64,000 nt of DNA from Harmothoe impar (taxonomy: Eukaryota; Annelida; Polychaeta; Phyllodocida; Polynoidae): NCBI GenBank assembly GCA_947462335.1, contig OX381704.1, forward strand, positions 45,946,942-46,010,941. Direction: 5' to 3'. The notes beneath the pieces are model-generated. The model did no database searches and was not told where the DNA came from. It saw nothing but the letters and a program-made list of their open reading frames with translations. Made by a program: the position numbers and the translations under genes. This document shows, piece by piece, positions 1 to 33,111 of the stretch. The number at the start of each line of letters is the position of its first letter. Within the stretch, counting starts at the first letter, position 1.

Positions 1-1022
1 GGTAGAACACTGCCTCCAGCCTTAGAAAAGCCATCAGGACCTTTGGTTAGTCAATCAGGCTGTTGGGTCAGGATGTGCTCAACTGGCGAATCATTGGAAC
101 CAATAAGAAGAGAAGTAACTGGACATGCAGAGGAGGAACCAGCCCAAGCAGGTGAGAAAGCAAAAGGGTTGGTGGAAAGTGGTCAAACAAAACAAGATCC
201 ACTGGTACCTTTAGTAGGAAGATCAAAGATCCAGTACCCTTTGGGGAAAGATCCAATGGGGAGCGATGAACGATTCACTGGAAGAAGATCCATTAGTAAA
301 GATCCTGGGCAACAACTTCAAATGAGGAGTCAGAAACTTTCACCGAGATCCAGTGTCCTTCAGGAGAAAGATCGAAGATCCAGTACCCTATGGGGAAAGA
401 TCGGGTCGAGAGGGGCAAAAGATTCACAGGAACAAGGGCTAAGGGACCATGAGCTGTTAGAGCAGCATAAAGAGGGGACCCCTCAGTTTTGTGTTAGCAG
501 GGGAGAGTGTAGCAGTAATGGGGGTGCGGAGCAGCAACTGCGGAGCAGCAACTGCGGAGCAGCAACTGCGGAGCAGCAACTGCGGAGCAGCAACTGCGGA
601 GCAGCAACTGCGGAGCAGCAACTGCGGAGCAACTGTGGAGCAACTGCGGAGCTACATAGCTGTGGAGCAAGTGTGGAGCAAGTGTGGAGCAAGTGTGGAG
701 CCGGGGGGACTCCGCAGACTCCGCAGACTCCGCAGACTCCGCAGACTCCGCAGACTCCGCAGACTCCGCAGCAAGTGTGGAGCCTGCGGAGCACCTAGTT
801 CGGGTAGTCGCCACCAGGGGGCCGGTGACTCCGCAGGGCGGGCTATATAAAGGGCGACTGTGGAGCAGACAGGCAGTCTTACTCCAGGGTCTGAAGGAGC
901 AGGAGGTGTTCCTGCAACTGATATCATTGAGACTATGTAACTGTGCTTACTTGTTGAATACAACCTTTTATTGTACCTTACTTCCTCTTATCGTTCTTCT
1001 TCCTAGACCTAAGCAATCACCT
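1..1022 (+). repeat. GC-rich tandem-repeat block with TATA-containing end (possible LTR fragment)
   Basis: Positions about 43-430 repeat short segments built on AAGATCCAGTACC. About 527-640 is a 14-bp tandem array (unit GCGGAGCAGCAACT, 7-8 copies), then AGTGTGGAGCA units, then about 708-770 a 9-bp array (unit CTCCGCAGA, 7 copies). A TATATAAA box lies at 843-850, followed by CAGGCAGTCTTACTCCAGGG and a TTGAATACAACC segment, an arrangement seen in LTR R/U5 regions. A 251-codon open frame spans 43-798, but all frames stay open through arrays like these, so I do not call it a gene. No second LTR, primer-binding site or pol gene is visible. It could also be a repetitive promoter region. Confidence 0.45.
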
Positions 1023-2490
1023 CCCAGCAAATTAGTTTGACTTAGTTTCTGGAACGTGCACTTTGTGTGACTGTTGTCCTATGGAACTAATTGGCACAAT
1101 ATGACACCATACCCCATAGGACAAGAAGTGGCACATACTCACACATATTCACACAAATTCACACATATTCACACAGCATCATGTACCATGGCACAAAAAT
1201 GTTTCCAACCATGTCGTTTCACTTTTTTTTGATTTTTTGAAAGAGAAAGGAAAGTCTGTTTAGTTTGTAATACTGATTATATTTAGATGTTGGCATAGGG
1301 CACCATGGCAGAAATCTGTTAGTGCCCTCCCTGCTGTATATGGGCATACTATCTCATTCAACAAGATTCCTACCATGGTAGTGTAGGCCTGATGAAGTTG
1401 TGTACAATTCATGCCAATTATCAGCTGTATACACATGTAACAAAAGGTCAGACCTTTATCCAAACAAGATTACCAGAGGAAAGGTGTCTGTGGTCTGTCC
1501 CTCTTAATGCCGCTTTAATCAAATCATATGGTGTTTTTTTCAATCACTAATGGAACTTGATAGAATTAGAGGTGTATAGCTAGGTCTAAGTTGCATTGAC
1601 AACATGTTATTATGGTTATAAACAATGAAAATGATTCCATTTCACCCATGAGAATAACAAGGAACAACAAAGATGACACCTGGTGTCAAAACCATGCACT
1701 ATTCCAACCTGACAAAGTGATAATGGTTATGTTTGAAGATGTGTGAGTGTGTGCCAGAAGGGAAACTAGGTGACACTGCATCACACAAATACCTGTTATG
1801 TGTGACACCAGGTGTCATCAAAGTTGATTGTACCCCTTTTCCTGATTAAAGAGAATGATTTTCTATAGCTATAAGTATCTAAACAGGGTCCCAATGTATT
1901 GTGAATCAGACAATGCACCTGTCCTTCTATTAACATTCATTATGTATATAAATAGATGCCATATCATTTTAATGAAAGCAGCATTAAGAGGTCCAGATGC
2001 TAGACACCTTTCCTCTGGTCATCATGTTTGGATAAAAGCCTGGCTATCTCCTGCTGCTCATGTGAACTCTCATGTTGATGGTTATAATGGTACATATATT
2101 CATCAGCCCTATGTTGAAATGCTAGGAACCTGATCGAATGAGTTAGTACAAACCAGCAGCACACACACCAATAGTGTGCTATGACTATCTATGTCAAATA
2201 CTGCTGGTTGTAAAAAGTATTACAGTATTTCCTATCTTTTAGTAATTCATAATGAAACTAAAAATACATGACTAAACATTTTGGTTTAGGGCATTTAAAT
2301 ATATATTTTGTCATTTGGTGTGAATAAGCTTTTTAAAAATCTGTCAGAACTGTGTGAATCTGTTCCATGGAACACTGTGTCAGTGTGTGTGAGTCTGTTA
2401 CATGGTATACATGTCACACAAAATGCACGATATGAGCACACAGTTCCAGGGGTAAAACGGGGTGAAACAATCTGGAACTAATTTGCTGGG
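1023..2490. mobile_element. Non-autonomous DNA transposon with CCCAGCAAATTAGTT ends
   Basis: The ends match as inverted repeats: CCCAGCAAATTAGTT at 1023-1037 and its reverse complement at 2476-2490. The similarity continues inward imperfectly for about 100 bp, with CTGGAAC and TTTTGTGTGAC shared by both sides. Inside, the near-palindrome TGACACCTGGTGTCA occurs at about 1674 and in inverted form at about 1803. Only short open frames occur inside and none resembles a transposase. The flanks share only CT, so the target duplication and hence the superfamily are undetermined. Confidence 0.6.
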
Positions 2491-2812
2491 CTAGTTTCCT
2501 ATTACAATAATATAGGCTAACTGGCTGGTAGAATATAAATAAATTGGATTGACTGTGGACGAGTTTCCTTTCACAATACTAAATATTTTGCATTATATTC
2601 TCTTATCCCGATTCACATTATCCAAAATGTGATAGTTGAACAACCGTTAGTCACATTGAACTATTTTAAGATTTTTAGATGTCTCCACGATGGTCAAAGT
2701 CGGTAATAATAATTGGTGGATGCGACTAGACAGCTCATTTCGTCTGTGAATGGAACAAATTTGCTTTGCGATATTCATCAGCAAAGATTGGCTGTCAGCT
2801 GGTTCTATTTAA

Positions 2813-2990
2813 CCCTTTGTGCACGACATGTTTCCTATAGACAGCATTTTCATGTTGCAACAACGCAGCGTCAGCAAGCACTCGCCGACACTGTGTCGGT
2901 ACAGCGCTGCCGAGTAACTCGCCAGGTCTGCACTCACGTATCATGATGACAAAAGAGCACATTGATAAGAACTATGCTGTTTTTAAAGGG
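2813..2990. mobile_element. piggyBac-like MITE, copy 1 (TTAA target duplication)
   Basis: The element starts CCCTTT and ends AAAGGG, and is flanked on both sides by TTAA (2809-2812 and 2991-2994). That combination is the hallmark of piggyBac insertion. It carries the palindrome-like core GCCGAGTAACTCGCC, which recurs in the related copies at about 44.97 kb and 50.64 kb. No coding capacity is visible. The family assignment rests on the target site and ends only. Confidence 0.6.
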
Positions 2991-2994
2991 TTAA

Positions 2995-4177
2995 TTGTAC
3001 GTCATGATGAATTTTTACAAGGCAATGAACCTTGTTAATAATTATTAGGAATCCTGTCAATATCATCAGTCAAAGAGTTGGATTTTAGGTAATTAGTTGT
3101 AAAAAGAACAAATACCCATCAACTGTGATGGGCTTCAGTAGTTCGCTTTTTGGTCTAGAAGATGCCAGTAATTGGTATTAAGATTACACCCAGCTTAATC
3201 AGTAGTGAATGATAATGATTATTCATCAACCAGAGATATCCAGTTCCTATTTCTCATTAGGTTGGCTATAACAGTGTACCGGTATAAGATAATAACTTGT
3301 GAGAGCGGAAAGAAAGGAAACATTCATCAATCAGAGATAGACCTATCTAGACTTCCCAGCGCTCTTCATGTCTAGTCGGCAAATTAGTGCAGTGTTCAGA
3401 TAGCGTGTGTACGACCCATACATAGACCTACTTCAACCTCTGAATCGTCTACCTCTAGCCCCACCCATACCATTGCACCATACATATGTGTACTGTAATG
3501 ATGTCCCCGCACGTCAGGGGGTCGATTCATAACATTGTACTACAGCTCAGAAAGGCTACGACCGCAAAAAAAAACATGAGCAAATCGTAATTTTTCTACT
3601 GGTTGTAGTGAAGGAGTCGTACAAGGCAGCTGTGCGGAAAAATGTGAAGCATGTCACAATGATAATCATAAGACACATTTCCTTTACTTTATCGTATCAC
3701 TAGCCATTAGAAAGTTGTTGTAAAAGTATAAAAGTAAGTATGCTAAAAATGTAACTTGGGTAATATTGTGAATTTATGAGGCACTCATTCTTAAAAGATA
3801 ATCTACATGTAAATGTCAGTCATTACATCTTGGTTTCGTACAAAACAAACCATTATTAAAGATTATTTAGATGGCTCAGATGACTTTAGAGGCTGTCTCA
3901 GCCATCTGTTGTGCAATGGGCGTTTTCCCCTTTACAACCGCCTTATACATGGAAGTATTCTGTACAATAGTGCAGATGGGAAATTTGCTATGATTTTCTT
4001 GAAATGCACCCCTTTTCTTTGTACAACAGCATACTACGATTTTCTTGAGATAAGCTGGTCGTATGAAATAAGCTGGTTGTATGTGTGGTTATGTTTCTCC
4101 ACCCTTACAACTGATCAACATGTGTCATAGGCATAGCATGAAATGACCCATGGATAATCAGCAATGGTCGTAGCAGA
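2995..4177. other. Non-coding stretch, no gene seen
   Basis: Only short chance open frames are present. I see no splice-flanked conserved exon, inverted repeat or array in this interval. Confidence 0.5.
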
Positions 4178-4181
4178 AAAT

Positions 4182-4731
4182 GTGTACAGGCAAGGGAAAA
4201 GGGTACTCCGAGGAAAAAGCCAACTTTGAAATTGACGTCATAAGCTTTCCAGTGATATATTATACTAGAAGATATCAATTCTAGTTTTTGGGAAATGGCT
4301 TCATGAATATGTGTGGGCATCTCCCTTTCCAAAATCCCAATAAGCTCTATGTCCAATATTGTCCAAGATATCCCTATTTAATTAGCATTATTTATGATAA
4401 ACAGAAATTTATGATACATTTTCATTCTTTAAGTCACTATGGCAATCTTCACAAATCATTCTATCAATTTATGTCTTTATTTCCTCTATTTGGAATAAAA
4501 ACCATGTTTCCATGGCAACACATATCAACAAGCACATCCATTTAGGCTTTAAAACGTTCCTTTTACCTTCCAAATAAAGAAGCTTTTTACCAAAAATGGA
4601 ATGTTTTATGTAATCCTATTGAATTCTCCAGAAAAAAGTACCCAAGTGCAATGTTTAGCCAAATTCATTCATTTTAGGCCATAGTGGTGCCCCCTGGTGG
4701 CGGGAACTATCCTTTCTGCTTGCCTGCTCAC
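4182..4731 (-). mobile_element. GTGwrCAGGCAAG-ended MITE family, copy 1
   Basis: A 550-bp element with inverted ends GTGTACAGGCAAGGGAAAAG and (reverse complement of the right end) GTGAGCAGGCAAGCAGAAAG. It is flanked by AAAT on both sides (4178-4181 and 4732-4735). Two further copies lie at 7506-8123 and 23030-23639 in the opposite orientation. The CAGG core of the ends recalls hAT elements, but the apparent 4-bp duplication does not fit hAT, so I leave the superfamily open. Confidence 0.65.
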
Positions 4732-4871
4732 AAATGACCTGCTGTGTCGTAGAAACTTATGCATCCCCACCCAGATCTGCTTGACTACTGGTCAGAACAG
4801 TTTCAGAACAATGAAAGCATGCAGTGAAAGGAGGGTGTACAGTACCAGAGATTCTAGCTCCGATTACCCAT

Positions 4872-5354
4872 TAAAGCTGGTGTACCACCTCAGATATATA
4901 GATAGTTCAATTTCTGCATAGTTGGCAAGAGTCTCCTTGTTGGAGTGTACTGCTATAGCATCCCAACACATTTTGTGCCTTTTAACCATGCTAAATTCAA
5001 TGAAATAGATGAGGAAAAATAAAATGCTTCCAGTATCCTATTCAGCAATTAAATGCATCAACAAGGTAGTGTCATCTACATGGATACACCAGGTACTAGT
5101 AGACAGTGCTTGTTTGTTGAGCAATGGAAGACCTTCGTTCCCCCCTTCCAATCAGTACTGCCACCTGTCAACACTAAATAACGAAGCCCCTCTAGAATTT
5201 GAATAGTAGTTGATATTGGAGTCCTGTCTAACATAATGTTAGGACTTTCTTGTCAGAATGAATGACAGATTATAAGAAGGAAAGGATTACACAATCATCT
5301 GAGAATCAAATGAGGAAAATGTAGGTTTGAGTGTATGAGGAGGTATAGTAGCTT
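4872..5354 (+). mobile_element. TTAA-flanked MITE family with AGCTGSTRTACYAC ends, degenerate copy
   Basis: The left end follows TTAA and reads AGCTGGTGTACCACCTC. The right end reads GAGGTATAGTAGCT and is followed by TTGAA, a decayed TTAA. The interior resembles, in reverse orientation, the better-preserved copy at 49132-49616: both carry a TCAGATATATAGA segment near one end and a GGTGGCAG segment inside. There is no coding content. Confidence 0.45.
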
Positions 5355-5359
5355 TGAAT

Positions 5360-7178
5360 AATGAGTACCTTTTGTTTCTCGGTGCCTCAGTGATGATTGA
5401 TCCTGTTTAATAAGGGAATGCATCACATTATTTTATATTAGCCTCCCATCATATGACATATAGGAGCATTAGAATCAATAAGTGAAATAGTATGTAGTCG
5501 AGTTTTTAAATTTCTCAAATTAGCACTCCCATATTTAACTTCCCCGGCAACAATGGGCTGACATTTACAACTTTGCAACTTTATAATTAGTGACCCAACA
5601 CATGCGTCATTATTAAGTACTGTATTACACTTCTGTAATAGATTAAGGATAATGACTGTGTTTATTTTGGGATTATTGCAGTCTAAGCACTTTATCAGGA
5701 TATGTATTGTGCTTGTATTATATATCAAAGAGCGTGATTCAGATTCAACATATATATAGAAGTGAACATCACCCCCATTCCCATTCCAAATTGTGATTTT
5801 TGTGGCTGCCTAAATTACACTCCTGCAGGTCAGTGGGTCCTGACCCCTCTTAAACCCCATGGACAAAGAGCCATTCACCCTCACCCACCCCCTATAACAT
5901 AACAGGGGGGTCAGCTGACCCTCAAATCAAACACCCACATGCATCTCCTGATCTATGTTACTGGGGCTTTGACCTATGACACACTGTGGTCATATGAATA
6001 CATGCAGCCCAACACATGTCAAGTTACTTCCCCCCGGACTCATACATCATACATAGAAAAGAGCAGCTCAAAGATGGGTGAGTAAATCTTTTCTATGTTA
6101 AAACGTAAGCCTCAGGCAGGTCCACAGAGGTACACCTAATGCTGCCATGATGTGTATAATGCTGCACGTTAAGTAAAGGTCCTCCCTGAAGCGAGATATT
6201 GTTTTAGCTTTTTTAGGGATTGTGGAATATAGATTTCAAGAGCAGTATTAGTATAACCATATAGACCTACAACAATCCGTTGCTTGTAACCAGCTGATTT
6301 ACGTTTTAAATAGGATATGCCTAGCCCCTTGGTTCAATCTCTAAATAGCCCATTGTTTACTCCTAAATAATCCTTTCAGGCAATTCTCACATCAATACAC
6401 TTGCTTTACTTAAGGCCTACTCAGCACCCAACCGATTATATATCAGTTCAACTGATTGCATTAACTGCCCAAATTTGTCAATTCCTGTAGAGGCCTTTCT
6501 TTCCCAGAGGCACTTACATAGCCTGAGTTCAGGGCAGCTGGGACGGAAATTAAATCTACTACTTCACAGAGAGCCCTCACTGATGTGCTTAGCACTGAGT
6601 GGCCCAGACCCTGGAGGAGGTTATTCTAGCACCTCCAGTTGGTGAGACTGTCCACCTTCATCAGTGAGAGGTGGTGTATACCAAGGACTGGGAAGGAATG
6701 TTCTACTTCACCTCAGACAGGTACTGCCACCTTGACATGATGAGGGGAATGCTCTCATTTCCTAATATAACGTAGAACGCAGTGTATCCAAGCAGGACAG
6801 ACTGAATATCAGGCTAAAAATGGAACCTAGTGAAGCATCTCAGCACTTTGAATTGAAAGTATTCCCTGAATATAGATTATAACCATTGCCTCACGTTAAT
6901 GAAAACTGCAGGATTTCATGAGGCCATGACCGAAGGGAAATTATACACTCAGTTATGTCTGGCCAATATGACATATCTATGCATCTTCCCCATATCCCCT
7001 GGCGGCTATTGGACACATTCATGTAAGGCAGGTTGGCGCCAACCACCTCTGCCCCTTGCTCATTACCTTAGGGGTAAACACGTCCACAGCTCCTGCATGT
7101 ATTGTACAAATAACGAGGGGACACGACCTTGGTAGCCTAGCCTGCTCAGGAAAGGCATCAGTTCTACCTTCATGAATA
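5360..7178. other. Non-coding stretch upstream of the SRCR gene
   Basis: No gene can be supported. A short G/C-rich patch lies at about 5760-6010 and a possible ATGG|GTGAGT mini-exon at about 6074. A frame reading VYTKDWEGMFYFTSDRYCHL occurs at about 6676 but has no supporting splice sites or partner exons. The promoter and 5' UTR of the SRCR gene should lie at the right end of this interval. Confidence 0.4.
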
Positions 7179-27182
<20,004 letters not shown>

Positions 27183-27201
27183 TGTGTGCTGTGTTAGAGC
27201 C

Positions 27202-27207
27202 AATAAA
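27202..27207 (+). terminator. Poly(A) signal of the SRCR gene
   Basis: AATAAA lies 20 bp after the stop codon at 27182. Confidence 0.7.
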
Positions 27208-28754
27208 GACAGTAGTGCCTTCTTCAATACAGCTATGCTGTCCTTGTCTATTCATTATGGATTAGGCGTGATATTACGGTTTGGCATTGGGTTAGATTAA
27301 TTCATAAGTCAATAACAATAACATATATAACTAGCTGTTAATTATAGTTTTTGGATCTCTAGTAATTCCTTCCAAACAGAACTCAAGAATGACACAAGTT
27401 ACACTGAAAATAATGAATCTCAAATGTCAGTCAAGAGTTAGCAGATTTTACTATTGTACAACCATAAGCGAAAAAGACGGGCCCAAAGTTCTTATCCTAT
27501 CTTAGCGTTTTGCTGCTAACGCTTAGCTAAAAGTTAGTGTTGTGTATACATACGTCCACTGCCTACAAGTCCCGACTATCTTAGTGCCTTGGATTGCATT
27601 GAAGCCAGTTAGTCTACATAACAACTGTTGCCCTGTAGAAATGGTGATATGTGACATATGATATGTGACATATGATATGATGTGATATATGCACATTAAA
27701 AATGTTATCATATTGCCATATTCATTTACAGCTCATCAAGAGCTTTCATTTGGTATGTGACATGTAGTATATTGGCCAGTTTTGACTCTTTGGCAATATT
27801 TTTGATACTTTCTCCCAGAATTCAATTAAAATTGATTAAAATGAGATAATTGATATTTAAATAAGATATCATGTATATTATACAATACAATTATAAATCC
27901 CATGGCCATCATCTTGGAAACAATGGGAATTGATATCTGGCCTGTAACTTAGTATACGAGAAGATGACTATTCACATGTTTGAAAGATGTCAAAAACTCA
28001 TTTTTCAAAAATTAAATTGTTTCCACCCTATATCACTTTAAGGGCCCATATCTAGGCTCTTTATAGTGTGACTTCCGACCCATTTCGTTAAAACAGGTCA
28101 CATATAGAAACATGAGTCTGTCTTTGATATATATGCAATTTTCAAAAACACAAAAAGGTGTCCCATTCAGAAAACCTCATTGGAATAGTTTGATCCGTCT
28201 TTACAAAAAGATCTAGCTAAGTAGATACATACACCCCATATCATATTCAATATTAGAAATGGTTACGTTTAAGCATGATAACAAGTGCAATTACAATCTT
28301 GTCATATAGACAAATATCTCATGATTTTCTTGTGCCATCACCTGGTGTAGAATTACTGTGGGTAGCTGGTTAGTGAAAAGTTAATCATAGTTTAGCAAAC
28401 TCTTAGTTCGATTAAATAAGTTAGTGGTTATGACTAAGATATATTATCATTGACTAACCCTGGAATTTTCTGTGTAGAAAGGTGTATATTTCCTGGAAAA
28501 AGCACCAGCTAATGTATTTAATAGATAGACTATGGCTATGGAAGGGTAACTTGAAATAACCACAGTAAACTGGCTGGCACCTATTTTCGTTGTGACCTTT
28601 GACGTTGACCCTCTTCATGACAAAACCCCTCATAAAATTCCAGAATTTATAAGGGGTTTCCAGTGGCATAACCTATAGTAAAAACGATTTTTTTTGCCAG
28701 ATTCACACGATTTGTTCAGGTAAAAATCTTTTTTTCAAATGCCAGAGAGGGCTT
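27208..28754. other. AT-rich intergenic sequence, no gene seen
   Basis: Only short chance frames occur. A minor GATATGTGACATAT duplication lies at about 27646-27690. Confidence 0.5.
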
Positions 28755-29743
28755 CCCAGCTAGCATCCTGACGTTGGGCCAACGTTGGCTCAACGTAGTC
28801 GAGGGTTGGACTGACGTCAGCATGCCAACGTTGGCACAACGTAGTTTTGGCCGGGGGCATTCCGTTTGAGCCAACGTCAGCATGCCAATGTTGGCCCAAT
28901 GTTGGCTCAACGTTATGCCAACTGTCATTATGTTAATAGTGTACCAACGTCAGGTCCAGATATTGACACAACATAGTTTTTGCCAGAGGTATTCCATTCT
29001 AATTTTGTATTATGCTCATATAGAGTATTAATGATCACTAAACTGTGATTTATTCTGCTAAAGACAAGAATCAGTTTAGAAACAACCATTTCTGTCTTTG
29101 CATTTCACCTTTATTTCAGCTTAAAGGGGCCAGATGTGACTGACAGCCATCCCACCCTTTAGACCTTATATACCTACCATTACCTTAAAAAAAGGTGTCC
29201 TCATGGCAATGTTACTGCATTTCATTATGTCACTGGGAAAGTTGGTAATTAAGTATGTCATAGCATACAAATGGAATATCCCTGGCTTTTAAAACCTATA
29301 TAACACATGTAGGGCCCAATTAATGGCCACTTATGATGAGAGATAAAGGAGCTGCTGGGCAAAATCTCTTCTGACAACCTTCCATGCCCTCTAGTGGAGG
29401 TTGGACATGCAACGTTGGCCCAACATTAATATGCCAACGTTGTGCCAACGTTGGCATTTCAACGTTGGCACAACGTAGTTTTGGCCGGTGGCATTCCATT
29501 TGAGCCAACGTCAGCATGCCAACATTGGGCCAATGTTGGGCCAACGTTATGCCAACTCTCATTATGTTGATGTTGTACCAACGTCAGGCGCAAACATTCG
29601 CCCAACATTGCAACGTTGGTATAGCATAAATTTCCCAACGTTGGTACAACGTTGGCATTTCAACGTTGGCACAACGTTAAATTATCGCCTGCGACGGTGC
29701 CAACCATTGCCAACGTTGGCCCAACGTAACCATGCTAGCTGGG
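28755..29743. mobile_element. CCAACGTTGG-rich transposon with CCCAGCTAGCAT ends
   Basis: The ends CCCAGCTAGCAT (28755-28766) and its reverse complement (29732-29743) enclose two arrays (28770-28950 and 29400-29735). These are built from the palindrome CCAACGTTGG and variants spaced by TGGC, TGGG and CATG. Two blocks (each with ACGTAGTTTTGGCCGG and ATTCCNTTTGAGCCAACGTC) are shared by both arrays, so the element contains an internal duplication or a second nested copy. The middle (28960-29390) is unrelated AT-rich filler. There is no coding capacity. Confidence 0.6.
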
Positions 29744-30260
29744 TTACTTATTCCATTCATGCGAGTCTCGTACTAGGACTCTAGGGTATGACTACCGGGT
29801 ATGCTTTCAAAATCTGCAATAATAATGTGGTATATTCCAACTAGAAATGCAATGGTGATGGTTTGCAGCAGGCATTCGGGCTAAAATTGACGGACCACAA
29901 TTTCCTGCATCTATCTCAATAAGGGAGATATGATAGCATAAAGAAAGCATTTAGCATTTAAAAACTGAAGGTCTGACGAAATGTCAAACTAAAATTACCT
30001 GTACATCTGGGCCGTCCCCAAACCACATTTAGCGTTTGGTACAACAGACGTGTGAACAGGAAACGGAGGACCTCGGCCAGGCTCGGGTCTTTGCTCTCGT
30101 CTCGAAAAATCTGGAATTGAGCCAGGCTACAGAGAAAATGTCAGGCTATCCAATGCAGTTGTATATAAATTCCAAATATTTATGGCCGAAAAAGTGTGTG
30201 CAAGCACCTGCGCGCACCCTTTCCTCCACCCTCAAAGCACCGATATCCTGAACTATATTA
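29744..30260. other. Intergenic stretch, no gene seen
   Basis: Short chance frames only. Ends at the TTA target of the next transposon. Confidence 0.5.
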
Positions 30261-31566
30261 GGGAGTGTTCATTTATTAATTACAGGGGGGGGGGGGTGGC
30301 GAGATTTCGCGCGGAGGTGCAGAATTATTTTACACCTCCCCCCTGGAGAGCGCGTGGAACGTTTTGCTGCCCCCCTCGGCGGAGGCGGCGAAAATTTTTC
30401 GCCCACCCCCCTTGGAACTATATTAACGCGCTGGCTTTTTTGCTAAAAAGGGGCTAAATATTTTACGCCCCCCCCCCCTCAAGGGGCCATTCAAATATTA
30501 CGTAACAGCATAGGGGGGGAGGGGGGGTCATGAAGTTTGTTACAAAGTGTTACAGGGGGGAGGGGGGGTGTCTAGCCAAGTGTTACATAACAGTTCTCAA
30601 AAATATATACAAAAAAGAAGTCTCTAATTTGGGAAAATGCAGCACCATCTATCAACCAGGTCTCAACAACATTATGTTTCTCTCACCTCATCCCTATAAT
30701 ATTACATATAAAATTGTTCTCCCCCCCCCCCTTCCTCTGCCCTGCAAAACAAGGTATTGGTTTTGTGAAATGGACTCATATCCTGACCCTGGTTCGATCT
30801 GGGAACACTGAATGGGGTAGAGGAGGTACAACCACAGGTCTCCCTTAATAAGGATAAGAATAAACCAGTAATCATAGTTCACTGGATTACAACCTTTTTG
30901 CACTAAGGGGGCATTATGGTGTTGGGAGAGGGGGGGACAACAAACCAGGTTCACCTGGTTTCAGTGAAAAGTGTTAACAAAAGGACATGTGAAAATGAGA
31001 ACTAGTTACCATAAATTTCTGCGTATAGGTAACCCATACCTTGACTTTGAGGAAAATCTATAGCTGCACCTGTGGTCTGTTTGACTGCTTTTACTGTAAA
31101 ACCAAATTTGCTCAATGCGATGGGCCACCAAACCCACAACCTCAGAAAATTGCAGCCCCGCAGGAATAAGAAAAATGGTAGAAGTCTGAGTTTTTCGCAT
31201 TTTTCGCATGTATTGTTGGTGTGAGAAAAAGAGTATACATTCCCCGAAATATTAAGTTATAAACACTTAATGTTTTGTCCATTGATCTAGATGAATCCCA
31301 GGAATGGTCCTGTGGAACACAAAAACAGAGAAATTCTGCAGATCTTTAAAAATTCTGCAGATCCATGGTTTCACAGCCCGGCACTCAGAAGTAGTAAATA
31401 GCTATCGCCGACCCAGCCCCATGGCAATATAAATACTGAGAAATTGAAAAGCCTGAACCCAAAACTATGTATGGGCCATTTGACTCAAGGGCTAGCTAGG
31501 ACTGTCATTGGTATCCAATTTATTTCGATTCCGATTATCACTATTTTGGTCTCGATTTTTCGATTA

Positions 31567-32527
31567 CAGTAAAACTTGGTTATAACGAATCCCTTGGGAC
31601 CAGGTGAAAAATTCGTTATAAACAAATTTCGTTATAACCAAGTCCAGCATTTTAATAAGGTTTAGTGATGTTAAATATGCTTCAATCCCCCTGGTACATA
31701 CATACATACATAAGTATTACAAGGATAGTTGTAGTAAGCTTGTATCTAAACAGAACCAATTTCTGATATAACCTCGTTTATAGTGAATTTTATTTAACAA
31801 CATGTAAGGATTCTATGCTTGGCAGGTTACAGTGACTTCTTTATTTGATACCCCCCCGACCTGTCACCTCCTCTGTCCATATTAATCCCCCCCCCTCTTC
31901 TAGCCGCACAGGGGGAGTCGCCCTACACCTCCCAAAATTCGCTCACCACCTCCTCCAGTCGCATATGGGGAGGGGGAGGCGGGGGAGTCGCCCTACACCT
32001 CAGAAAAATCGCTCACCACCTCCTCCAGTCGCACGGGGGGGGGGGGCTGGGAGGAGGCGAGAGTGTAGGGACATCTCGCTAGTGATGGGACATCTTGCTA
32101 GTGATGGGACATCTCCCTAGTGTAGGGACATCTCCTTAGTGTAAGGACATCTCCTTAGTGTAGGGACATCTGCTTAGTGTGTGGACATCTCCTTAGTGTG
32201 TGGACATCTCTCTAGTGTAACACATGTCGTTTTGGCATAACTTTGCCCAACAAAAGTACTCTTTCTACAAGGGCGTGGCAAGAAGTAGGCCTACTGATTT
32301 TAGGGGAATTCTGTACCAAATTAGATTAATTTTATCTAGTAAATCGTTAATTTATTTTTCTGAATGTAAAAAAATAGTTTGTTATAAACAAGTTGAGGCT
32401 AACAGCACTTCGTTATAACCAAGTTACTTTACTATAGAAATGTATGGGAGAAAATCGGGACCGAGCCAATCTGTTTGTTGTAACCAAAATTCGCTGTAAG
32501 GAAGTTTGTTGTAACCAAGTTTTACTG
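31567..32527. mobile_element. pogo/Tigger-like non-autonomous Tc1/mariner element (TA duplication)
   Basis: Ends CAGTAAAACTTGGTTATAAC and GTTGTAACCAAGTTTTACTG are inverted repeats flanked by TA (31565-31566 and 32528-32529), the Tc1/mariner target. The CAGT start fits pogo/Tigger ends. TTCGTTATAAACAAATTTCG sequences repeat inside both ends. The centre holds two copies of a TCGCCCTACACCTC segment and a minisatellite. No transposase frame remains. Confidence 0.7.
32062..32218 (+). repeat. 19-bp minisatellite
   Basis: About eight tandem units of the type AGTGTAGGGACATCTCCTT, with variants AGTGATGGGACATCTTGCT and AGTGTGTGGACATCTCTCT. It lies inside the pogo-like element. Confidence 0.8.
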
Positions 32528-33111
32528 TATATCGATTTATTTTGATCGGAGATCAATGGTTCAAATGTGCTTCAAAATCACAGCTGTTTATTACAATAGG
32601 TTGCCCATAGTCTACCAACTGTCGGCCTTCTGTAAACTTCCGACTCACATTGGGAAGTTGATCCCCCAAATATTAGGTCTTTTAAGGACAATAATTTAAA
32701 CCTAATAAATAGGTTAGTTCTAGTTGGAATTTTTACACTTTTTTTTCAGTTATGAATAGGTAAATTCCTGGACTATCTGTGGGCCAAGATCTGTATCGAT
32801 ATAATGCTTTTGTCAATGCGATAATCGGAATTCTAGAAATGTCGATGTATCGATTTGGGGGGTATCGATGATAGTCCTAGGGCTAGCGCTAGTATTAGTG
32901 TCTATGTTGTGTTGCATCATCCTAGTTTGATTCAACCCACTGGTTATGCGAGTGCATTTGCTAGAACATAAGCATGCCATATTTTCATTAAAATAACAGA
33001 AAGTTAAAGGTTGAGAAAGAACAAAGAGAACATAGAAATACACTTACGCCTGCTGTCAGACATAGGGCTGCAAATACTACTTATAAAATGATGTGTGTGT
33101 GGGGGGGGGGG

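Noticed and set aside
43..798. 251-codon frame and overlapping frames across the 5' arrays
   Set aside because: Repeats of 14 and 9 bp keep several frames open on both strands. No family resemblance or splice context.
6660..6770. Frame reading VYTKDWEGMFYFTSDRYCHL as a possible exon
   Set aside because: Stops directly upstream, no well-placed acceptor and no partner exons; too little to call.
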